NCBI GenBank assembly: GCA_964200075.2
Contig: CAXNAA020000383.1
Span: forward strand, 1 to 21,805
Length of the DNA: 21,805 nt
From: Sphacelaria rigidula
Lineage: Eukaryota; Phaeophyceae; Sphacelariales
Reading direction: 5' to 3'
Translations under genes and position numbers: made by a program
Shown here: in pieces, positions 12,501 to 21,500 of the stretch
How the letters are laid out: each line of letters begins with the position of its first letter
How positions within the stretch are numbered: the first letter of the stretch is position 1
Notes under the pieces: generated by a model
Told to the model about the DNA's origin: nothing
The model's database searches: none
Seen by the model: only the letters and a program-made list of their open reading frames with translations

Positions 12501-15500
12501 ACAAACTACTGTCGTTCTTCCGAGGTAGGCGCGAAGATTCTTCCGACCAGAAGGGCGCACCTCTAGTTGGTCGTCAAAAACGCCACGCTCAACACGATGG
12601 AAAACGATTGCTGTAAATGATGAATGGCGAGGCACACTCTGCTGCTGTGAACGACTGGTAGTTCTGATGCTATCAGCTGTCCTTCGTGCCTACTTTCCTG
12701 CATTTTTTGTGTCCTGTACTTTCCTTGTAGTGCATGGGTAGCCCACGTCGTCATCGAATCGCGTCACCAGGAGAAACAGAAGCAAGCGGGTAATATATCT
12801 CCTGATGCATGACGCTTATTCAGCACAAGAGTTGAATTGCCCATTTTGCAGTATTTTTGAGTCAGTTGCAGCCGAAACTTGGTCTCACACCGTGGAATGC
12901 CGGGAGGGTAATTCAAACTGGGGCTAGAGCCACCTCAGCTTCAATCTTAGCAAAATTACACGATGTCTCTCCATTTTTGCGTGTGAAATACACCTGCCAT
13001 TCAACGTTGAAACTCAAAGGATATACGGCCGAACTGTATTAGACACGCGTTTTCTCAATGGAATTCTTCTTTGATATAATCGGAAGATGTGTTTTTTCCA
13101 CGGCATAACCAGGAAACGATGATTCGTAACTTCGTTTGAACTCCTCCAACGACTCACGTGATTTACCTTACCTTTATTACGAATAATGTTAACATTGTTA
13201 TGTTTTGTTCTGTGTCTTTTTTCGACTCGCTTCCATGAAGACCGTGGAGTACAGCTGGGATCCTCAACACTCAGGGCTAGAAGCACCGCTACTGTCGTCT
13301 GGAGTCGTGACCGTACAACCGATCGAGGGGAAAATAAAGGCGGGCCAAACGGTGCTGCTGCAGGTCACGATTTCAGCGAACTGCGGACCGCGAATGCTTG
13401 GCCACCGGCCTATGCGATGCCTCGCGCGGGCGGTTCCTCCTACTGAGGTGAGCCGCACGCGGTTGCGTAACAGCAAGGAACACTCTGATGTCTCAACCGC
13501 ATTATGGGTAACGAAAACCACAATGTCCGAAGCGCGTTTCTGGAGGGCCCTCAGTTATGACACAGATTTCTGCTACTTGCCGCCAACGTGGCTTGTTGCT
13601 ACTTGCCGGCTACGTGGGAAGTGCGGAGCCACAACCTTTCTGTCTTGACAGGCCGCTGACTTCCCCTGAAGCCAGCGAGTGATGAGAAGATTTTGACAGC
13701 ATCTGTAATACCCAATGTTTTGGCGCGTCCGGGACAGGACGATAACTGTCGCTGATTCCTACGAATCGTCCGTGGAACGGTGTCAGTATGGCAATCTTGT
13801 TACGACACAACCAATCAATCAATCAAACAAACAAACACGCATTTGGACGACCTGTTAGAAGCCCTATCTTAGTTAAGGAGTGTTGTCTGAGAGACGTTCA
13901 GCTATTGGGATGACTTTGCTTCCGTACGGGGCAAATGGTGTTTTCAATCCAGCAGACACTGCAATACGTGACATTGGTTTCCAATACATTTACATGCAGA
14001 CACTCTAGACAATCAGACGGTGGTCGAATGATACATCGTGTCCCCACTCGGATAGAGAGCATCTATTGCACAGGCAGTTCGGACAGTGGACTGAAAGATG
14101 GCCTCTCGGCATGTCTTGGAAACTGAAAAACTGTCCACACGCAGGAGGTCCGTTCTCGAAAGCCCAAATCCCGGCTGGAAAGCCGAATGGAGGAAGAGAG
14201 GCAAGCGCGCGCTAGGACACCGCAACCTCGTGTTCCCGTGGTCTCTCGTCCTACAGCAGCGCGCACGAACTATATGGTAGAGATGGTGCGTGTGCTATCT
14301 ACCTCTTCGGGAGCACCAGGTGGGTCACTCGAGAATACGCGGCGATGAGGTTGGAAGGTAGCGCTTTCATGGCATCATGCACTTAGGAGGGGTGCATCTC
14401 CCCCGCCAGGAAGCCGTTTTGGCGTCATCCTACGATAGGGGAGAGGGGGGGGGGGGGGGGGGGGGATGTGATTGCACGAAAAAAGAGGCCCATAGGTGTA
14501 TCAGACGACCTGCCACACTCGCAAAGCGCTTGTATTCGATTAAAAACGGCGTCAAGCAGTATGAATGAGCGTTATAATTTGACTTGGAATTTCGTGCAAA
14601 ACGTGGCCCGAAATACCCCCCCTTCCCTATCGTAGGATGACTCTTCAGTTCTAGCGAAACATGTAAACCGCCATCTCCACCCAGAGAATGTATAACATCT
14701 ATCCTTGCACGACATGTTGAGGGAAAAGGAGAATATTTAACTAGTACTACCATCCAACAGCTGCATACGTGGGGATCGACCGACTGGTCGATTCTTCATC
14801 GCACATGAGATGATCTCCCAGTAACCCTAACCCGTGCTCAGTGGATAGACGTACCCACGGTAAACGGACACGGAGTTTTTCTTCCGAGGAATCTCGAGCG
14901 GAGGGGGGGAACGGGGAGACTGCTCTGATATACCCAGAAGAGGTTGTGATGCCGATTATTTCTGGCAATATCGCGTCGTTTAGTAGTGCGATGCGGATGG
15001 ACAGTACTATATGAGCAACGGTGTGCGATAACACAACACATCCACATAATGTATCCTGTACACCATTCTGACTGACAGTGAGGCTCCCTCAGTGTGGGAT
15101 ATTTACATTCAGCTTTCGTCAGGCGAGCAACAAACGTGTGATACTGAACAAACAATACACAAAGTTTGACATTAAATTTAGAATCCAGAACACGTGGACT
15201 GAATCATATTTTGTTGGAAAATTCTGTGCGTGCTCCAGACAGACACAGTTATGGTAACGTTCCAGTTTTCAGGGGGAAGGAGAAACCCACTTTTGTTCAA
15301 TACGGAGGGTGAACAATCGCTTCATTCCCTTTCGTGAAACAACCTAGGCTTCGGCATTAGCTCTACTACTGCCACTGGAGGTGAGCAGGGGGAGGGAGGG
15401 CGTGTCTTGGTGCCACATTACCCGACGTCTACCGTTGTGCCGCCGGTGCCACAAGCTTTGGCGGAGGCCATGGCAGAAAGGACACGCAGAATGGACCTCG

Positions 15501-18500
15501 CTAATGGAGTGAGGTAAACGGCTTTATGCGGAAGGGCCGACGTAGGAATGGGGGGCTACGATTAGCCGTGCATATAAACATTCACCGCCTGTACTGTTGT
15601 GCGCACAGTCGCGAACGAACCACAGTAGATGTGGCTGCACTTTTGTAAAAGTACGTTTAAGCGCATGATCGCAGATGGAAGTATCGCTCCAGTGGATGCT
15701 CTCTGTTTGCCAACTCATATGTTCCCGACAATCGATCTGTGTTGTTGTTGCATTCACGTTAGAAACCGTTCCGATATCTGATGCGGACGCCTTACGTGGT
15801 CACAGGCTATCTGCCCAAAACAACGTGGTTAAATAAATCAAAGAGAATATAATAGGACCCGGAAAAATTCACACAGACGCGATGCAAAAATACAAAAAGG
15901 AAATACCGCTGACCTCATGAATTCCGGTGCCGCAGGCGACCATTCGGACTGCTGGAGGCAGAGCCTATTGGTTCCACGCGGGACGCGAAGCTCAGCAGAA
16001 ATAAAGCCAAACTCAGGAACGAAATATCAACAACCGTAGCAATAATAATCGCATGATTCTGATAGCCGTATGTACGAATATACTAGACATAACAAGAAAA
16101 GCACCACATAACAACACACCACGTTGGGGGAGGCATACATTGGGAGGCAGGTATTATTGCAGCAAGAAAAAGAAAGACATGGGGGGATGGTGGGGATTCC
16201 TGCGACCTCCGCCATGTTCGGTCCTCCGGTACAAATCTGGCTACACGTTCTGCCATATAGCTCCTGCTCTCCTTGGCCGCATTGGTAAGCTCAATTTGAG
16301 CCATTCTTCGCCTGTTCCCCTTTTTATCCCCACCCATCCCCTGAGTCATTGCCACTGTTGTGCTGGTGTTGTTGACGTGCCGTTTAATCGCGGGTATTCG
16401 ACTGGCCCCCTCCTCGCCCTTGCGCCATGAGGCCATAAACCTCTCCGCTCCACGCAGCACCCCCACGTGCCACTGTATCCCTCTCTCCTTCCTTATTACT
16501 GAGGGTCAGAGGACACTTTCAACGCCGAATGTCTGTCGGTCGTCGTCCGTAGAGCCGCCTGTGGCCCCGAAAACTTGAAGATAGTCACTCAGGCACTGCA
16601 GCCAGTTTTGCTCCGGGCACGCTGGCCCTGGGTCCTCCCCCCCCCGAGTGTTTCGAATGCCAGTCGCTTCTGTAGTCGTTCGTCTGGTTGTCCAGCCAGG
16701 GCTCCCGCGAACAGCAGTCGCCGCTGCTGGACGGTGGCTTCAACACTTTGTCATCCGGTCTTCTTGAGGGCCTGGGCGTACACCAGCTGTCGGTGTGTGC
16801 CGCGCACGCAGCGGTACCCGATAACTCGCAGGAGGAATCGGTAGTGTACCGCTCTCAGCTATAGTGCTCGCGGCGGAGGGGAGCACTTCATGGATCCGTA
16901 CATATGTATATGAACATAATGCGTACCGTCATACTCTATTTTTCTCCACGCAAATGAAGATCGGGTGCTTTGGGTGTTTTCGGCTGTCGAACTACATCGA
17001 ACTCAAGGACACGCCAGAAAAATACAATATCTTGGAAGCGGCGGGCAAGCCCTTGCCCTCCCTTTCAAGGATTACGGTTCTTGAGAAATGAAACAACGGG
17101 AATGCTGCATCGTTTGTGTTTTTCTCGACCCTATACGTATGCCATGTCATTTCACGCCAGGCAAGAAACACGAGAGCGACTCTAAGTTGTGTCGCAAGCT
17201 CGTATAAACGCTTCCGGGATCGGGGTGAGGAGGGACGCTGAGTTTTGCGTCCCCTCCGCTCTGAACTTTCCCTACCGCTCTTTGACGGGTCACCGTTCCA
17301 GAACATCGTCTCATGGGGGGAGCAGCCGAGGCGATGGCGGTGTTGGTGTTCTATCGGATTCAAAACGGGGCACGACCGCAAGTACGGAGTATCAGGTGTG
17401 TCGACAACTTAACACAGCAGGGGTCACAACTTATTGTTGCAGTTTCGTATGCGGGGTGCGACTTATGTGTGGTCACACTCGCGACATACAACACCGGCCC
17501 GCCGCGGTGGAATTTGGTGAACTATAGCAAGAGCGGGTCAACATACCATCATCGTTTGCGAGGGAAAAGTAAACATGTGACCTCGTTGGTGTTCATCCCT
17601 TACATTTGTCTCCTCTGCATATCTGCACTGCAGGCTTTCCACACAGCACTCGGTATATTTCACTCGCAAGGCCTTGTTACGTTTCCTGTACTTTTCACAT
17701 GAACAAAGTTTTAGTCTCCCGCGCGGTTTCATATCGTGCGGCTAGCGTGAGATATGGTTTCCATACGTGTCGAGTCATGAATTCCACAACTGGCATGCCT
17801 ATAGATAATGTTTTCCGAGCTGCACCATAGAAAGTACGTCTGTATCGGAAACAGAAACCAAATGTACAGGTGCCAAGTAGAATCATCATGACGTTCTATT
17901 TACTTGATAGCCAACGTGGAGTTGGATATATATCTCCAGCACGATCCAGGTATTGTCATAGTCACAGGGGTTTTGCCCACATACCCATGCGTCCGATGGT
18001 GGAGTTATGAGAGTCAACAAAAAGATCTACTAGCATTCGTGCTCACTGTCTCGAACCATGGAATCACATCCACGGTAAACGAAAAGCAAAATCATAGCCT
18101 ACGGAAGTGCCTGCATTCTAAATATTTAAAAGACATCTCTCATTCGACGAGACGATGACGCGGAGCAGGTTCTATCCCACCAGATTGATTGGTTGATGGA
18201 TTGTTGTCAACAAAGTGGTCCGCGATGAATCCGGTCTTGGTCATTAGATAGAAGATACACGTACTGAAGGTTGAAAAACGGGAGGAATGGCTGAGAGAAA
18301 CTAGAGATAGAAATCGCGAATGTGGAACCAAAGGATAGGACAAACACTCTGAATGCCAGTGTACATCGTGGAGCATTTTCGGCGCAATGTAGTAGACGCG
18401 AGTAGTGCGTGGTGTCACTTGAGTGTGATCCAGCACGGCTCGCGCACCAGCGCAAGAATCTGGTGCCTCCACGCTACATCGAGTATGAGCTGCTATAACG

Positions 18501-21500
18501 GCGTAACGGAACATCGTTCAGCCGAATAGTTACGAAGGGACGTCGTGCATTGGGCAAATAGAGTACTCTCGAGCATGAGACACATGCGTTGTTACGGAGA
18601 CGAATATCATCAGGTGTTTTCAGTGCAAGAATCGTTCATGGCCCCGTTCTGTCAAATTCAAGGAGCGAGGTCATGGGTAGGAAGTTGACCACTGAAGACG
18701 ACCCCAAGGCCGGGAAAGTGGTCCACATGTAGCGTGTTTAACGAAGTCGTTCCCCAATGCACATGAACTAGGGGTCATTCTCCGCACTGACGATGACAGT
18801 CCACCCGAGGAACCTTAATTTAACGCTTCGTATGCTTCCGGTGTTCACCAGCAAGCCAAGGAACGTGGCTCCTGTACTGTCGAAGGGAAGAAAGAGAAGA
18901 GGGGGGCGTACTATTTGTTTTGTTTGCCTTAGTCATTTGACCATTGACCACGCATCCCTTTCGAGACGGAGCATCGTGAAGAAAGGGGAGGAGTCGAAAT
19001 ATCGCCAAGTAGGAGTCAATGATTGAAATTTGAATAACAATATATACATATTGTGCCATAACAGCATTCACTTCTCGCAATAGTGTGGTTCCTACAAAGC
19101 TGAGCCACCACCGTCTTTCCTGGTCTCTTCCTTTCTGTGTGTACAGCCTCATAGCTCAAGCCATAGGACATGGACCGGCAATTTCGTGTTTATAGTTTTT
19201 CGCTACCTTTCTCTTCATTCCCATCGGGGTTGGTACTAGATCTACCTCGGCGGTTTCTCGTTTTCCCCGTTTCTTACCACTTCTTGTCGCCCCTCTCCCC
19301 GCCACTTGCCTTGTAATGACTCCACAGTTGCCTCATCGCCTTCTCCCTAGCTCGAGGTTCTTGTATGGAGTGTTTCCGTTTCGTTCATTTTTGGTATGTC
19401 AATGGTGTGAAAACGACCGGATTCATCAGAAATCAGTTAATGCACGTTTTCAACCAATTAATCGATCAATGAATCGACGTCTCTCTACGCGCACATACAC
19501 CACCCGTGCAGAACGTGTGTATTTTGGCGCCTCGGCGTCTGTTTCCGCTGCCGAGACGAGCGATACATTCATTTTTCCAAATCGGAATGAGTTGCTCTCG
19601 AGAGGATTCCAGCGTACTTTGCCGGTTTTGGCGCTAGTAGGCTAGACTGTTGGGAGTGCAGACAAGGAAAACGCCACGCTATCTTCCCTCCCCGCCGTCC
19701 TGCTCACACAGAGCACGTGCGTCAGCGATTCCCACGGTCGGTCCGCCAGGATTGTACCTGGTGCGTACACCCTAGCTGCCTTAGCACGGCTATACAGCCT
19801 GCCATAGTATGTCGAGTATACGCCCCTGCCAAAGTCATGCGAGCGACAGTAGCTATATTTTATCACCGTCACTGCGCCTGCTGCTGTTCGTTCATGAGCG
19901 GGCTGTTTATAGCGTGCAAACTCGGAACCCTGGACGTACATTTGTACAACAAAGAGTCGCCCGACGTTCCGAGGTTGGGACATGTGAACGCACACGCCAC
20001 GCTTGGGGTATTTAGCGCTGTAAACATCGTGGGAAGCGGTCGAAAAGTGCGCAACCATCCTTGTTTTGTCTTTGTCGCGACAGCAAATCTTCAATACTTT
20101 GCTCTTCAGGCGCGCCAGAAACAGGTCCAAATTCCGCGAGGTTCAGGGAATCGCCAGAGTTCACGTCTGGCTTAGGCAGAAACGTTATGGAAACAGTTGT
20201 ACCTGTGGCTTGCGCTGCGACCACCAGGTGCACCTCTTTTCGGAGAACCACATATTAGAGGAGTTAAGGTTTTGCACGCTGAATTTTGACGCCAAAACTT
20301 CCAGCTATACCGTGATCTGTCCTTTTCCTAAAGAAAGGTGGCTGCTGTGCGCTGAAATTCTCTCAGATCTAGCACAAGGCGCTTTGATGCGGCAGGTGAT
20401 GCGAACTCCTGTTTTGAAAGCCGAAGTGCCAAAACAGATACTCCCCAGACGATCTTTCGCCACCACAAGACGTAGTCTAGAAGTCATTTTTCAACAAACG
20501 AGAAAAGTGAATGCCCGTCTTCGCCGACTTCGATGGCATAATCATAAGTCACATGCATACTACAACGCAGTATTTGCTGTGCCCAGTACATCCTGCAATG
20601 ATGCCGTCTCACGGTACATACTTGGCGTACCAGCAGGATTCTGCCATGGGTACGGTCAGGGGCGGAAGCACGAGTCGTGGCCACAGCAGTCACGGGCAGC
20701 CAGATAAACCATCCGCAGTGACGGGAGGTACCTGCCTGCTGCGCCTGGAGATAGAGGGAGAGGTACTGTAATAGCCATGTGTCCGTCTGCAGAATAATAC
20801 CGCCACTGAAGTAAACTGAAGTGCCAGAGGAAGACCGAAGTCAATCTCGACAAACAGAAAATTGTCTTATTCGGAATAAGGTCCCATACACGGAGTCAAG
20901 TATACCATAAATAGTTTAGAAAAAGTTGCATTTTCTGGTCGTCGATGTTCTTTCATACTTTCACTCTGTCGGATCGCCAGTTTGTTTCTTCCTTTCGTTG
21001 GGAAAATAAACTACACGTTTGCATATTTTGACTACCCTCGACTCCATTTTTTCGGACTTCCCCAAGCGCTGGTTTGCACTCAGAAGTCCCCCAAAGTGCA
21101 TGGGTACAACTTCAGTCTGTCAGGATCAGTACACAGCATCCCCAAAAGATCTGAGTCGGGCACGACGACTTCAATAGCACCCCGGCGGTGCACTGATCCC
21201 CCCAGGTGGTCTGCATTGACACATACCGAACTCTCTTCGGGGCACGAGATGGTTTCAATGCGAAAGAAGCCGTCATCGAAGCGGTGGAAAATGACTCGTG
21301 GAACGCCGGCAATAAAATCAACGCCACCGAGTCCGACGATGATGTTGGCACCAGCGAGATGAACTCGAAGGCAATGGAATCCTTCCTTGTGCCCAAGCCG
21401 CACGAGTATGTACCCGATTGGCCCGCGTTCGGTTCTAGTAAGGGATATGAAAGCGGCGGAAAGAGTGACAACGGAGTGAAATATGATCAAGGTGGTACGT

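Larger units (their letters stand above)
13448..14144 (+). other. Intron 13
   Basis: It holds a 26-bp tandem duplication at 13571-13622 and a short aatc/aaac microsatellite at 13812-13838. No gene is seen. Confidence 0.6.
14320..15347 (+). other. Intron 14
   Basis: It contains the foldback element at 14424-14641 (separate entry). Nothing else is recognised; a minus-strand open frame at 14747-15155 has no known pattern. Confidence 0.55.

Noticed and set aside
14821-14833. taaccctaaccc, telomere-like
   Set aside because: Less than two repeat units in an intron; chance.
18529-18684. 51-codon frame in intron 17 that resembles a transposon protein at first sight
   Set aside because: I could not match it to any named transposase or reverse-transcriptase motif, and a frame of this length is common by chance.
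20066-20707. 213-codon open frame on the plus strand, the longest of the window
   Set aside because: No domain pattern; it overlaps exon 18 in another frame, and exon 18 has matching phase and a family strand.
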